Of a DNA stretch of 64,000 nucleotides, positions 21,485-33,425 are shown one piece after another. A model generated the notes under the pieces. That model was not told the origin of the DNA. It did not search any database and was given only the letters and a program-made list of their open reading frames with translations. How positions within the stretch are numbered: the stretch's first letter is position 1; each line of letters begins with the position of its first letter. The DNA comes from Sialis fuliginosa (Eukaryota > Arthropoda > Insecta > Megaloptera > Sialidae), in assembly GCA_961205875.1 (NCBI GenBank), contig OY540810.1, positions 11,470,001 to 11,534,000 of the forward strand, read 5' to 3'. The position numbers were made by a program, and so were the translations under genes.

Positions 21485-21965
21485 AGGTACTGAGACTAGT
21501 CTTTGATAATACTCCAGTGTTGGACATTTGTTTAATTAAATGTACTAAATTAGAAATATTTGTTGATATTTGAATACATACTGCCATTACTGAATCATAA
21601 TCTATAGACACTTAACTCTAAAATAGCTTAATTTAATGACAATCGACCAATGAGTATCTAAATGGTGGACATTTAAACTAATTGTTAGTGTAATCTATTT
21701 ATTAATTAATATATTAACATGTCGTAGTACTTATCATTTTGTATAATCATTAGCAAATGTACTGGTTTTACTTTGTTCATGACTGGAGAAAAAATATAAA
21801 CAAAATAAAAGGCTATAATTTCAAAAAGAAACTATAGGTATTTGCGGATTTTGGTATGATAATTAAATTGATTTAATAAAGAGGTAGTTGTTTTATTAGT
21901 AAGTTCAAGTGAAATCAAAAAAAGAAATCAATCCCAAAAAACAGTATACTTTGCTTATAAAACAG
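21485..21965 (+). mobile_element. MITE family G, right end eroded
   Basis: It starts aaggtactgagactagtctt and 'ccagtgttggacatttgtttaatt', followed by 'gacaatcgaccaatgagt', 'tcgtagtacttatcattttg' and 'atcccaaaaaacagtatact'. This order matches 59755-60260. The final inverted terminus is missing. Confidence 0.6.
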
Positions 21966-22434
21966 CTTACGTTAGTTTTATATCAAGCAGGACTCGATCT
22001 CCAAATGTTATTCTGAAATGAGAATTTTTTTTGTTCATTACACCTTTTTAACATCTATTCTCTTTATGAATGTATGAAGTAAACATTAATGTAGGTATGT
22101 TTAAATATATTTTCGTTAAAAACTAATTCATTTAGGTGTATGTTATTTTATTTAGCAAAACATTCGCACAGTGTTATTCTTAATTAAATTTAAAAGCGAT
22201 TTAGTAAAGCTATGAGACATTATGTATATAATAAACATGGGATGTTATTTGTATAATAGTAAACTAAATACTTTTAAAGTAAACTATTTATTAAAAAAAA
22301 ACATTAACTGGAAAAATTTAAAAATAAAAAAAATTATTTACAATTTGTATAAATATACAATACTTTGAACGTTACGAATTTTTTTTTTGAACGATGATTT
22401 CGAAAATTATACAATTTACTGAATATATGCAGTT

Positions 22435-22990
22435 TGGAGAGGGGGTAGGTATATCCATACGACTTTTTATTTGTAGTTGTTATTTTATGTTTTTTTATTG
22501 ATCTAAAAAACAACTAGCTAACTAAGTTAGTGAAAACAACCGAATTAGAGGGGGGAGAAACAATTTTTATTTTAGAAAAAAAAAACAGGATCAAATTATA
22601 CTGATTGAGATCTATATTTTGACACCCCGCACGCCTTGGTATACAATTTTTGTGTTTTTTTTTATTTGCTTTAAAGCCATTTTTGATTTAAAAAAAAATA
22701 AGAAAGAGGATCAAATTCCACTGGTTTGGTTATACATTTTGATGTGCCACATGCCTTGGTATAAAAAATAATTTGTTTTTGCCAAGCTTTAGCTCCTTAG
22801 TCCCCTCCCCTGAAAAATGTGTGTTTTTTTTTTTTAATTTGTACATCTTTTACTAGACGGCATCATTTTACATGTTTAGTAAAAATTTCAAGTTTCTAGC
22901 TTACATATATAGTTTACGAGATATTTTGTTTAGACTGAAAAGGACGGACGGAAGACAAAGTGAAATTAATACGGTTTCTTTGGAACCCTA
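22435..22990 (-). repeat. Dispersed 'agggttcc' repeat (F) with internal duplication
   Basis: On the minus strand it begins ttttttagggttccaaagaa and continues through ccgtccgtccttttcagtct and aaaatatctcgtaaactata, matching 38020-38250. The block 'aggatcaaatt..cactg..ttttga..cacgccttggtata' occurs twice (22588-22650 and 22708-22763). Confidence 0.55.
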
Positions 22991-23404
22991 AAAAAGTGCA
23001 TGTGAATTTTTAGTATAATTACAATTTATTTCGTTTATAACAAAACAAGTAAAATTGAAACTTTAAATATATACCTGTATCTTTTTATACAGCAGCCCCT
23101 ATTTTATAGTAAGTAAAAAAGATGCAATATAATTATAGTACTGGTAATATATATGCATTATCTCCCTTAATAACATCTTCATGAAAAACCAGCCCACGAA
23201 CTCCTGTACAGTCAACCCATTAAACTGGAACTACTTACTACTGGAGTTATAAAAACTATTAGACCCGCCATAAACAAGTGAATTCATTAAAGACCTACAA
23301 GAATTTACCGGCGAGTTTTGTTTGAATTAAATTTTAATTTGACTCTTACCTTTTAAAGATGAATTTTTTTATGGATTTATCTAATATTTAATTTTATAAT
23401 TTTA

Positions 23405-23622
23405 ATGTATAAAAACGTTAGTGCGTATGTATGTGTTCTCATCAGGCCTAAACCACTGGACGTATCGAAGTCATATTCACACCATATGTTCGTTTGGTGC
23501 TCCGATAAGTTTATAGTTTTTTTTTAACTCGGTAGGTGATGCGAAAATGTGTATTTATGATCTGATTTTTAAACAAATTATTTTTGGGTAGAACAACGTT
23601 TGCCGGGACAGCTAAAAGGGGG
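23405..23622 (+). mobile_element. Degenerate Helitron-like element (H3)
   Basis: 'gtataaaaacgttagtgcgt', 'ctaaaccactggacgtatcg' and a tail 'acgtttgccgggacagcta' resemble the insect family ending 'gccgggtcagctagt'. The ends are not exact. Confidence 0.35.
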
Positions 23623-23794
23623 TGAAATATTAACTCCCGCGCAAAGATGGGGGCTGGGACGGGTGCGTTTGTTGTATATATATTTTGTAAAAAATAATTA
23701 ATCTACAAAAATATGTACTTAAGCATAAATTTTAATGTACCTAGTCTTTATAAAAATTATTAAGTACACTTATAAATATTAAAATTACTTTTTA

Positions 23795-23892
23795 ATAAAT
23801 GTATTGGAGTACTTTTTTGTATATGAGTACAAGTACTTATATTTGATTAAGTACTTAATATAAGCACATGCACACTTAAGTACTTGCACAGT
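23795..23892. repeat. Cluster of AAGTACTT palindromes
   Basis: The words caagtactt, ttaagtactt and ttaagtactt occur within about 60 bases (23840-23885), with a partial 'gagtactt' upstream. AAGTACTT is its own reverse complement. No gene is adjacent; significance is unknown. Confidence 0.4.
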
Positions 23893-24039
23893 ATAAGTCG
23901 TTAGCAGCAAGTTATTTATATATTTTCTCAAAAAATTATGTTTAAAAATATATGTGGGGGGCGGGCGCTGAAAATGAATTTGACAATAAAAAATGCTCGA
24001 CCTCCAAAAATTTATGCTATCGTCAAAAAAAAAAAATAT

Positions 24040-24305
24040 AACAATGATGATGTTATAAAATAAAGAGTCGTAAAATTTAAAACAATGTAAAGTATTTATA
24101 TAAGAAAATATAGTTTTCTTGATAGTCTGCCGAACCGCGATAATTATTTGTCAACTGTTTTTAAATAAAATGATCAATTAGCATCAAATCACGCTGTAAG
24201 ACAGTTAAATATATAGATTAATATCTAGTATAGGTAGTAATCAAATATCAACAAATATTTATAATTCAGTATATCTTATAAAAAAATGTTCAACACTGGG
24301 CTATT
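24040..24305 (-). mobile_element. MITE family G, minus strand, truncated
   Basis: 'gttataaaataaagagtcgtaaaatttaaaacaatgtaaag' through 'aaatatcaacaaatattt', 'caacactgggctattg' and 'agtaccttata' match the inverted order of family G (compare 45740-46265). The distal half is absent. Confidence 0.55.
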
Positions 24306-24761
24306 GTTAAAGACTAGTGTTAGTACCTTATAATACTAAATGTTGAAAAGAATGTGAACAAATCAGAAAAAACTATTTACAAAAAAAAACAATGTTTTTT
24401 ATGATGGTTTCGTTCTAGAAATTGAATTGTGAATTGTCATGTGAATTTTTTCGATTTCTTTAATTGTTTTTTGTTGAATACAGTTAATGTTGTTTTTAAT
24501 TTACTACAGTTTATAAATAAAACACTTAATAATGATGATATGTACCTTATATTATTTTAAAATTCTTATTAATAAATGCTCATTTTTATGAAGAATAAAT
24601 TATATAATTTGAAATTTTTAAAAGAAATAAAACTTGTGTTCGGTAGTTTTTTTTGTAAATTTTGGTAAAATAATAAATGTTGAGAATTTTAATTTTTTTT
24701 TAATTAATTTTATTAGTTACGTAACTTGAGATAAAAAGGGATACTACTACTTTAACCCAGG

Positions 24762-25030
24762 TGCGGATCTAGATTTACAATTTGGGGTGAGGAGGAAGGT
24801 GAAATGAACAACTATATTACTTTAATATACCTATTTAATAAGAATTTTTCTATATAATTTGCATACACTTTCCTCTTAGAGAGTAAAAACCAGATTATTC
24901 ATTTTGACGTACACGTACTTCTAAACTTACAATTAGCCCGAATAAAATTGAAGACTCTTTTGAACACAATTTTTTTTCAATATCTGCATCCATTTGAAAG
25001 ATGATTAGTTTCAACACCTTCCCGTGGGAC
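24762..25030. repeat. hAT-like fragment
   Basis: 'ccaggtgcggatctagatttacaatttggggtgagg' resembles hAT MITE ends of the CAGGTGCGGATCTAG type. A plausible distal part, 'cttcccgtgggacaatctg', lies at 25017-25036, but the inverted match is poor. Confidence 0.3.
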
Positions 25031-25742
25031 AATCTGTATATTATATTAGTATAGAATAGAAAATTTTAGCAGTTTATATATAATACTTGATTTTCTAATT
25101 AAAGTTATTTTTTTCTATCTTATTGCAAGATTTGAAAAACCACATATATTGTGAGTACACTAAAAGTACAAATAAACTATAATGAATATACTGGCACTTA
25201 ATTTTCCGTGTCCCTCACGTTTCGATGATTTCCACGTAGCAATGAACCCATGTTCTGGAAGAAAGATCTGCTTGTTGCAAGAACACAGTCAAACACCTTG
25301 CTTCTTGTTTTTATCTAAATTTAGATATTTTCTCTTTTTATTACAATTGTAGAGACGTAATTAAATAAAAGTGAAGTAAAGACACTCAATTTACACTTTT
25401 TATTCGTTTTTATAACGAATTATTAAAAATAAATCAACTTAATTATATAAATAATAAAAATGTTCGTAATGATATATCTTAACTAACTTTAAAGTTAGCA
25501 TGAGAATTTATAAGAATTTAACGATATTGCCTATTTAAAATATAATACTCAACAAGTGTTAATAACAACTTAAAATATTTCCTCATAAATTAAATACATT
25601 ATGTAATTAAATGACCGATAGATAAAGATCCTTAAAAATCCTATTAAAAACTTTATTTTATAGTTAAGGTCAACTTGGTATCATCAAAGCTTTTAAAACA
25701 TTTAGTACATATTTATTTTGTGGCTGGTTATAAATTATTTCA
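25031..25742. other. AT-rich stretch, nothing recognised
   Basis: A modest patch of balanced composition at 25195-25310 contains no long frame. No repeats with ends were found. Confidence 0.35.
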
Positions 25743-25754
25743 TGTGACTTTTAT

Positions 25755-25816
25755 ACATACACACACACATACACACACACACACACACATATGTACATAC
25801 ATACACACAAACACAC
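25755..25816. repeat. (CA)n microsatellite
   Basis: Interrupted CA dinucleotide repeat with embedded catacatac units; apparent His/Thr translation here is an artefact. Confidence 0.9.
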
Positions 25817-25873
25817 CTATATACGAACTGATAGATATAAATTTTTATACATTATTGCAAAGATATAACTATA

Positions 25874-26194
25874 ATGTCCAATATTACAGACTAGCTAACA
25901 AAATTTGCTAGCTTACAAACACTTTCAAATGGGGTATCAAACTTATATGACAGTTGTTGAAGTTTCATGAAATGTTTGACAAGTTTCTCGTACGTGCGGT
26001 AAGTAAATACAAACAGTATTAAAACAGTTATGAAGATTATCTTGTACGGTGAGAGTTGCAAATTGTGTTATAATAAGTTGAAGTATCACTGATTTTAATT
26101 TTCAAACAAATCCATAGATATTATTGCAACATTAATACCTAATTTGAAAGGATTTGCTAGTAAATTTTGTTAGTTAGTCTGGAATACCGGACAT
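25874..26194. mobile_element. MITE family D, complete
   Basis: The left end ATGTCCAATATTACAGACTA, continuing gctaacaaaatttgctag, is the near-perfect inverse of the right end ctagtaaattttgttagtta...ccggacat. Inverted ends are about 38 bp. The middle, 'gtacggtgagagttgcaaattgtgttataataagttgaagtatcactg', recurs at 30445-30500 and 59460-59520. It is non-coding; the superfamily is unclear because no target duplication is obvious. Confidence 0.7.
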
Positions 26195-26309
26195 TTTGAT
26201 TTTTGATTTACGTAGATCTACAATTTAACACGGCCATCTTTGTATAGGTCTAAGTAGGTGTAAATGGATCAATGTATTGTAGATCTACAAATTTGATCAG
26301 CAAAGATCT

Positions 26310-26560
26310 ATTTTAAATCGGCTTCAAAAAGGAGAAGGTTCTCAATTTTAGACGATTTTTGTTTTTGTTTGAAAGAGTATACTCCCGAGGTGGTCCCATA
26401 TGAATTTTATCAGAATCTGACCATGAATTTTGTTTTACGCCTCTAAAAAAAAAAAAATAAAAAACTTAAAAAAAAAAAATTAAACCGACTTCAAAAACTG
26501 TTAAATTTAATAATAATTATATACTTTTTTTTAGTATTTTATAGTTATTTTTTATGTCGG
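26310..26560 (+). repeat. Dispersed 'cgacttcaaaaa' repeat (E)
   Basis: 'tcggcttcaaaaaggagaaggttctcaatt', 'gaaagagtatactcccgaggtggtcccatatgaattttatcagaatctgacca' and a terminal aaaccgacttcaaaaactg match 52684-52990. This resembles the widely dispersed insect repeat 'accgacttcaaaaaaggagga'. Confidence 0.6.
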
Positions 26561-27343
26561 TTTTATGTTTTTCTTAAAGCGTTTTTTATTAGATATACCT
26601 ACTTATATATTTTATTTTCAAAATTTTAAAAAGTTTGTTAATTAATTTATTATTTTTTTATTTGTGTAAGACTTATTGCATGCATTTTTTTCTTGCTTAC
26701 AAAATAAAGTGTTAATTTATTTTCCAATTGCATAAATTTTACTCAATTCTATAATACATGTCATATATAAAAGTGTTTTATAAATTCATGTACAATAATT
26801 ACGCATGATAATTTTCCACATTATTAACCAGTTTACAGCCTAATCCAATAATGCACTGCATATAGAAAGTATTTTTTAATTGATGCACTTCAACCACTTT
26901 TGCATAATTACTTTTAGAACATATATTCCGCACATAATGTGCTAATTAATTTTATTTGTTAACATAATATTAAATTACAAAACATTCAACTAGACGCTTC
27001 CGACACTTTGAAATGTATATATCTGCACAAACTATGGAACATTTTAGTTTTAATTATATTAAATAAACATTTATTTGCGCTCGTGTATTATATAAGTGTA
27101 TATTTACTCTATATTATATAAACGTGTCTGTTTTCCCCTATTTTGATAATTGTGTTAAAATTTTCACCCCAATTAGTGCTTTTATTGTTCTCATAAATTT
27201 TATGTTTATGGTAAATGACAGTGCAATAGTTTTTATGTTTTTGAATATTGTTGATTGTACAGGCTCTCCCGTAAATCAGCAACATTGGAAAAAACAATCT
27301 ATAAAATTTATTAAATGATATGTTTAAAGTGTAATTTTATAAA
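26561..27343. other. AT-rich stretch, nothing recognised
   Basis: No exon-like frame or element ends; only A/T low complexity. Confidence 0.4.
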
Positions 27344-27479
27344 CAAATTTTTCAAATGCGAGTCAAGCCTCGCGTATTGGCTTTCCGTACCGTACAGTTT
27401 TTCAATTCATCCAAATTTTTCAAATGCGAGTCAAGCCTCGCGTATTGGCTTTCCGTACCGTACAGTTTTTCAATTCATC
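27344..27479. repeat. Exact 68-bp tandem duplication
   Basis: Units 27344-27411 and 27412-27479 are identical. Each contains the hairpin GCGAG-tcaagc-CTCGC and ttccgtaccgtacag. The unit resembles the end of insect repeats with 'gtgcgagtc.gactcgc' and 'ggttccgtac' words, here duplicated in tandem. Confidence 0.9.
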
Positions 27480-27894
27480 CGATTATTGGAATACAAACTT
27501 TTCAAGTATTAGCAAGGTAAAGATATACTATTAGTTATATTTAATAGTTCGTCTATTAGAACACAAATATGTACTATAAACAAATTTACTATAATTATTT
27601 AAAAATAAAATACTGATAGTTTTCTTGACATCATTATAAATATTCGCAATTTTTTTAGATTTTTTTTACAATTACTTCCGAAGATATGGGCAGGAAAGGG
27701 GACAAATATTTTTACAGTTTTTTTTTAAAGTGAAACGAAAATTTTAATAATAACAAAACGTTTGCATATTTAAATTTACTGAAGTAGAAGCTTTCATTTG
27801 ATAACCCACTCACCGAGATTGTATAAATAAATGGTAACCCATTTTCCTCCCTTAGACGCCAAAAATTAAAAATGTTATGTTTATAATTCTATCT

Positions 27895-28015
27895 ATTATT
27901 GGTCCACCATTATGTATGCCAAATCTCAGCTTTCTAGGTCAAATGGTTCAGCCAGAAGGCTGTGACAGACAGATAGGCAGACAGACAGACACAGTGTTGA
28001 TTCCATAATAATATA
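27895..28015 (+). repeat. Dispersed repeat fragment
   Basis: 'tatgccaaatctcagctttctaggtcaaatggttcagccagaagg' followed by cagacagataggcagacaga. This is the kind of conserved word string found in dispersed insect repeats; no second copy was traced in this window. Confidence 0.3.
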
Positions 28016-28344
28016 GAAATCTCTATGGATACTGACTTTAGGAACACTTGTAGAGCACATTATTTTGACGCGTTTACTTAACATCAATTCAAAGTTTGTA
28101 GTCTTTTTTAATTGTTTTAAAACTAATACTCTATTTTTTTTAATTCAGAAACTACTTCAAGGCAGCGTTTCTGTATAATAACGCCTTAATTGATGTTCGC
28201 TACTGAAGTTATGAACAAATCAACTTACTAATTAATTAAGAAAAATATTAACGTTGATTATTTTTTCAAACGAAGAACAAGTGACTTGCTTTAATTTCAT
28301 AAAATATACAAAATGTATCTCTTAAATTTTTTTATATTTCATAT

Positions 28345-29155
28345 ACATTTAGTATAAGAAAGTAAAAATATAATATAAAGTATAATAAGTAAAAATTGGT
28401 TAGCCGATTTTTTCGTAATTCGGATTTTAATGGAATCATCTATCTGAATCCATTTTGACTATTTTCGCCATGATGTATGTGTATCTGTCTGTCTGTAAAC
28501 GCTGTAACTCAAATACGACAAATCGTAGAAGGGTGAAATTTTATATTTAAAATTAATTTTCGTCTGGGAAGTAAACTTTCTATTTTTGAAAACGATCTTT
28601 CATTCTTCAACCATCAAGTTAAAAATTGTAGGTAATATTATCTATAATTTATTAATTTTTTCGAAAAATAAAATTTTTGAAAAAAATTCTTTTTAATTAT
28701 ATTTCAAATGGTTCATAACAGAGAAGAAATATCTGCCATGAGTGTCATGGGACTTTCTTATACGTATTACGTATTACAGTGTGCGCGTGTTTGCCATAAG
28801 ACTTTCTTATATGTAGTACTAAAAGTGAACAGTGTGGGTGGTTCTAAAATTCTTTCTGGCTAAATCATAAATGAATTATAGATAATAATATACTCAACAA
28901 TTTTTATCTAAAACATTTTCTTCTTGTTTCAAAAATAATTTGAAAATTCAATAATTGACAAAAGTAAATATCTGTTTCTGGTTTAGTAATTACATTCAAA
29001 AAAATTATTTGATACATGTAAAGAATATTATTATCTATAATTTATGTCCCACTCATTTTATTCTTTTATTAGTTTCTCAGAAAAATGTTTTAATATAATA
29101 AGAATCACGTGTAATACTGACAGTGAACAGTCAGTATTACGTATAAGAAAGTCCC
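28345..29155 (+). repeat. Dispersed repeat C, long rearranged copy
   Basis: Begins agtataagaaagtaaaaata, then ggttagccgattttttcg, gaatccattttgactatttt, cgccatgatgtatgtgt, and ends tattacgtataagaaagtcc. An internal cttatacgtattacgtatta segment and the palindrome taatactgac/gtcagtatta near 29112-29139 suggest two joined copies. It is non-coding. Confidence 0.5.
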
Positions 29156-29214
29156 GTGGCTCCCATGGTAGATATTTTTTAAAAAAAGTAAAATATTTTT
29201 ACATATTCACTGTA

Positions 29215-29290
29215 TTTTAAGCTGTTTTACTTATTATGATTAAATTACAAATATTTGCCTTGAATCTTAGGGGCGATTAGAACCCACGTA
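29215..29290 (+). repeat. Segment shared with the hAT element at 35521-36600
   Basis: 'ttattatgattaaattacaaatatttgccttgaatcttaggggc' closely matches 36520-36562 ('ttattatggttaaattacaaatattcgtcttggatcttaggggc'). It is therefore probably a fragment of a second copy of that element, lacking its ends. Confidence 0.45.
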
Positions 29291-30011
29291 CCACCGCCTC
29301 TGAACAGCATTCATAACTAAAATTATATTTTTGTAGGTTGATACATTAATGCGTAACATCTACAAAATATACAATCTACATAATAAATTCTAAAATAGTA
29401 AATTCTAAAATGTCCATATTAAAAAACCTCTTACGCAAAACATTCGTTTTAAGTTCACGATTTAACCGTTGTTGTCAATTCGAACACACACCTTGTTTTT
29501 ATAACCAGTACAATTTTTGAGGAGGCTTTGAGCTACAAGGTCGTTTGTATATACACATATAATTAGACCAGAATTTCATAATATGAATAATCATTAATAC
29601 ATCTATCCAATATGAAATGTTGTACGTAGACATGGCGCCTAGGAGAAATATTTCGAGAAAAATATACTGTGTGCATGTGTCCAACTGCCAGGTGCGTTTA
29701 AAAAATAATTACTGGTTTATTGTGGCTATGGATTGTACTCTAATGTTGGCAATCGTGGTTGTTAGGTAATTATAAAGTGCTACTGAAGTATGGCGCCAAA
29801 CGGTGTTATTAGGGATACCAACTGTTCAAACGCAAATTGTATAATATTTTTTATTAAGGAAATATGTGTGTATGAATAATTTTAAATTAATAGAAACGTC
29901 GGTTTCTTACGCTTCTATTATTAACATATGTTGACTGGTGGATGATTCTTAATCATATATAAACTACTGTTTGCAAATTATGGTTAATAATATAAGGTCT
30001 TGGATCATATC
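29291..30011. other. No gene recognised
   Basis: Composition is a little more balanced at 29620-29800, but no frame has a start or splice context I would trust. A minus-strand frame ending near 29499 is short and unlike known proteins. Confidence 0.35.
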
Positions 30012-30592
30012 CCAGTGTGGGACACTTGTTTAATTAAATGTACTAAATTATAAATATTTGTTGATATTTGATTACATACTGCCATTAGTGAATCAGAATC
30101 TATAGATACTTTACTGTAAAACAGCTTAATTTTAAGATAATCGGTCAATGGGTGTCAAAAGATAAATTAATAAATAGATTTCACTAATAAGTCCACCATT
30201 TTGACATTAAGATAATATTTATTATATTATCATAGCATCTGCTTTACATTGTTTCTTTTTTGATTCTTTATTTTATAACTTTTGTGTCGTAGTACTTATC
30301 AATTTGTTACCTTTTCACTGCTAAACCGCTGAACCGATCTTGGTGAAATTTGGCAAGGGGATAGCTTGTACCCTGAGAACATAGACTACTTTGTAAGTAA
30401 ACACTAACGGTATTAAAACAGTGGCGATATTATGAAAATTATTTTGTACGGTCAGACAAACTGTGTTACAATAAGTTGAAGTATCACTGCTCTAAATTCC
30501 ATTGCTAATCCATAGATACTATCACATAATTAATACCCCATTTGAAAATGCTTGCTAGCTAGCAAATTTGCTAGTTCCTTTATAATCCGGAC
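30012..30592. mobile_element. Mosaic of MITE G, Helitron H1 and MITE D pieces
   Basis: Positions 30012-30305 match family G (from 'cccagtgtgggacacttg' to 'gtcgtagtacttatcaatttg'). Positions 30306-30395 are an internal H1 piece (ctaaaccgctgaaccgatct...). Positions 30396-30592 are the right part of family D, ending ataatccggacat. The joins occur at short shared words (ttgtta; taagtaaa). Confidence 0.6.
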
Positions 30593-30965
30593 ATAAAAAG
30601 AAAAGAAAAAAATGTAATATTTATCCATAATAAAATAATTAATAACATTATATAACCTTCGCTTTCATTAAAAGTATTCTTTTTCCAAATTCAATAATCC
30701 TGATGTATTCATTTTATTTAATCCTTATAAATGTTATTAACACATATTAACTATTTAGCAATTTAGAATACATGTATATTTTTAATAATCATATGCGTAT
30801 TAATATGGAAGAATTCAGTAATAGCTGAGATTATCTTTGAATTATCGATTAGATAAATATATGCGTACAGTTATAGGAAAAAATACAGTAGGAACAGATG
30901 ATAGTTTCATATAGCAAACAGTATATTATAAATTATTTATTTTATATTATGTGCTACTGCTAAAG
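30593..30965. other. AT-rich stretch, nothing recognised
   Basis: No frame or repeat boundary was seen between the mosaic and the hAT element. Confidence 0.35.
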
Positions 30966-31355
30966 CAGGGCTTCTTAAAGTGAGGGCTGCAAAAAGCCGC
31001 AAATATATTAAACTTATTTAACGATAATATATTTATTTGCTTATACATATATGTATTTGTGTAAATAATAATCATGAAACTTTGTTAAAATACTGAAATG
31101 TTAAAATGATTATATTTTTAAAACTGCTTTTAATATATCTGTATTGATTTCTCGCGTTGTTTTTTTTTTAAATCAAACATTTTAAACTGTTGGCACGGAT
31201 CCTAAATACTTACTACGGCTTACAGTTATACAAAAGTGAACATGAAACAAATAATTTTTTTCAACCAACCTGAGTTTCAAAAAAATTAGGGGGGGTGTGG
31301 GTTATCAATTTGAGTTGCAGGGGAGCTGCTACATTAAAAAGTTTAAGAAGCACTG
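30966..31355. mobile_element. hAT-type MITE with near-perfect 8-bp duplication
   Basis: The ends CAGGGCTTCTTAAAGTG and (inverted) CAGTGCTTCTTAAACTTTTT are hAT-like. The flanks tgctaaag (30958-30965) and tgctaatg (31356-31363) match at 7 of 8 bases. The interior is non-coding. Confidence 0.75.
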
Positions 31356-31370
31356 TGCTAATGTATAGTA

Positions 31371-31481
31371 CAGTGGTGTAACCAGTAGGGATGGAGGGGG
31401 TACCTGGTAAACATATAAAAACATTAAATTAATTGCTTGTAAATACTTCCCCCCCATCAGAAAAATCTGGTTACGTCACTG
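31371..31481. mobile_element. Short hAT MITE
   Basis: The ends CAGTGGTGTAACCAG and CTGGTTACGTCACTG are inverted with two differences. The flanks gtatagta (31363-31370) and gcatagta (31482-31489) match at 7 of 8. At 111 bp it is a minimal derivative of a family with a longer relative at 44995-45279. Confidence 0.75.
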
Positions 31482-31517
31482 GCATAGTAAGGTATAATTT
31501 TATTTTTTATATTTTTA

Positions 31518-32085
31518 CTTTCTTATACGGTTGTATATTTTATGAAAAATTTATAATATATGAAAGTATAGTAAAGCTGATTTTTTTAAATTCTAGATTT
31601 TGATGGATATATCCATTTTTATCTTCTTTGAATCCAATCTGACTTTTTTCGCCGTGATGTCTGTGTGCCTGCCTGTAACTTTAAAACGACAAATTATAGA
31701 AGGGTGATATTTTATAAGTATTTAGGATCAATATTCGTCTGGGAAAAAAATCTTCATATTTAAAAAAATGATCTTTCAACCGGAAACGGATGTTTACTCG
31801 TGTCAAATTTGAAAATTTTCGAATTATTTGTAAAACGGTGCGAATGAGAAAAAAAGTGTTTTACATAAAAGCTGAAATTAATAATCTTTACAATTTATGT
31901 TCTATTCATTAAAAAATTAAGATTTTTAAAGATATATTTGAAAAGGTTCATAACAGAAAAAAATCTAAATTATTTGTAGAGAACATAACTTTTTATAATT
32001 ATCAATGTCCCATTCATTTTTTTCTTTCTTTAATCAGCAAGTCAAAAAGATACACTGTATTCTTGCAGTATTACGTATAAGAAAG
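31518..32085. mobile_element. Repeat C, complete TA-flanked MITE
   Basis: The left end TA|CTTTCTTATACG and right end CGTATAAGAAAG|TA are exact inverted ends with a TA duplication, consistent with a Tc1/mariner-type MITE of 568 bp. The interior has 'aagctgatttttttaaattctag', 'gaatccaatctgacttttttcgccgtgatgtctgtgtg' and gacaaattatagaagggtga. This copy defines the ends of the family whose fragments occur at 3985, 4840, 28345 and 51120. Confidence 0.65.
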
Positions 32086-33040
32086 TACGGTGGCACCCAC
32101 CATTCTAAACAAAGTTGGTGATTTCTAATTTTAAATTTATTTTCATCTATATTAAGAAAATTTACATTTTATAAACTAGTAATAAGATTAAAAAGTAAAA
32201 ACTTATGTATATAACATAAATTATATTTGCAAAAATTTGAAATATGCAGAAACAAGATATTGGCCGATATTTATTACAATACATAATTGACCACTAGTTG
32301 TACTTACTGATATATTGTTAAAAAAGATTACTCAGTACTTTTGCTAAGCATCTTACATTTTACATTATTTTATTTATGGTCTTGGAAATGCAATAAGTTG
32401 TATTTTTTTCTCGTTAGGCACTCATGCATACGTTTGATAAATTACATGAAATGTTTTTTATAAGAATAAAGTAAAAAGTGGTTTCCAGTTGAATAATCAA
32501 TCTGCAAGTTGTCCATTGCATTTTTTTTGTTTTAATGAAAAGATTATTATCAGTGACGTAGGCACTAGAATACATTTTTCTTTGAAATATTATAATAAAT
32601 AAGAAATTAAATTCATATTCGTTCCTACATGAATATTTTGAAAAATCGAGTTTTGAAAATATTATACGAACTAAAACTTTATTTGATATTTTATTGATTT
32701 TTTTAAAATTAATAAAAAATTTATATAAATGTTTTTTAAATTTAACAAATTATTATGTTGAAACGATTTTCTGCGCATTTAATTTATAAATTAATATAGA
32801 AAACTATATAGCCTTCTTTAAAAATTTGCCATCTACCAGAAAAATTCATAATATACAGGAAAAAAGCGGAAAATCGAGAGAAAAGTATTATTTTCAGAAA
32901 AACGTAAAAATAGCTATTTAAAATACACGTTAGATTGAAAGTGCACTGAGCATAACTTAAATATTAATTGTCAACGTTGAATTTATGGCTACCTTATTTT
33001 TTGGTCACAGAGAACAGATTAAGGGGGCGTCCCGTTAATA
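32086..33040. other. AT-rich stretch, possible hAT end at 32553
   Basis: No gene. 'cagtgacgtaggcactag' at about 32553-32570 resembles a hAT end of the CAGTGRCGTA type, but lacks a partner. Confidence 0.35.
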
Positions 33041-33194
33041 TTTCAATATGAATAGACACCGTAATATACACATACGTCAAAAATGATATACATAGATACT
33101 AATGTCAATGTCAAACTATTGTAAAAGCAAGTGCATCGAAACGATTGACGATGACTAAAAATTTAAGAAGCAAGATTAAGCAAAGGGTGATATA

Positions 33195-33425
33195 TCTTCA
33201 TAAAGGAATATTTTGCCACAAAAGTTTTAACGACCTTTCTTATAAAAAAATTAATGCTCTACAAAAAAAAGACTATACAATTTTCACGTAACATGTGTCG
33301 TTCTTGAGATATATTGAAAAAATAAAATAAATTTATATGGAACCATCTACAAACCAAATTTAGTTAAAATTGGTTCAATGGTTCATGAGTTATACGATTC
33401 AACAAATGTTTTATAATAACCATAT
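33195..33425 (+). repeat. Dispersed repeat R
   Basis: 'ctctacaaaaaaaagactatacaattttcacgtaacatgtgtcgttcttgagatat' and 'aaccaaatttagttaaaattggttcaatggtt' match 63235-63400. Part also appears inverted at 58600-58640. It is non-coding. Confidence 0.5.

Noticed and set aside
25675-25911. Frame with a His-Thr repeat
   Set aside because: Translation of the CA microsatellite.
29499-29684. 61-codon minus-strand frame
   Set aside because: No recognisable features, no splice support, ordinary AT-rich codons.
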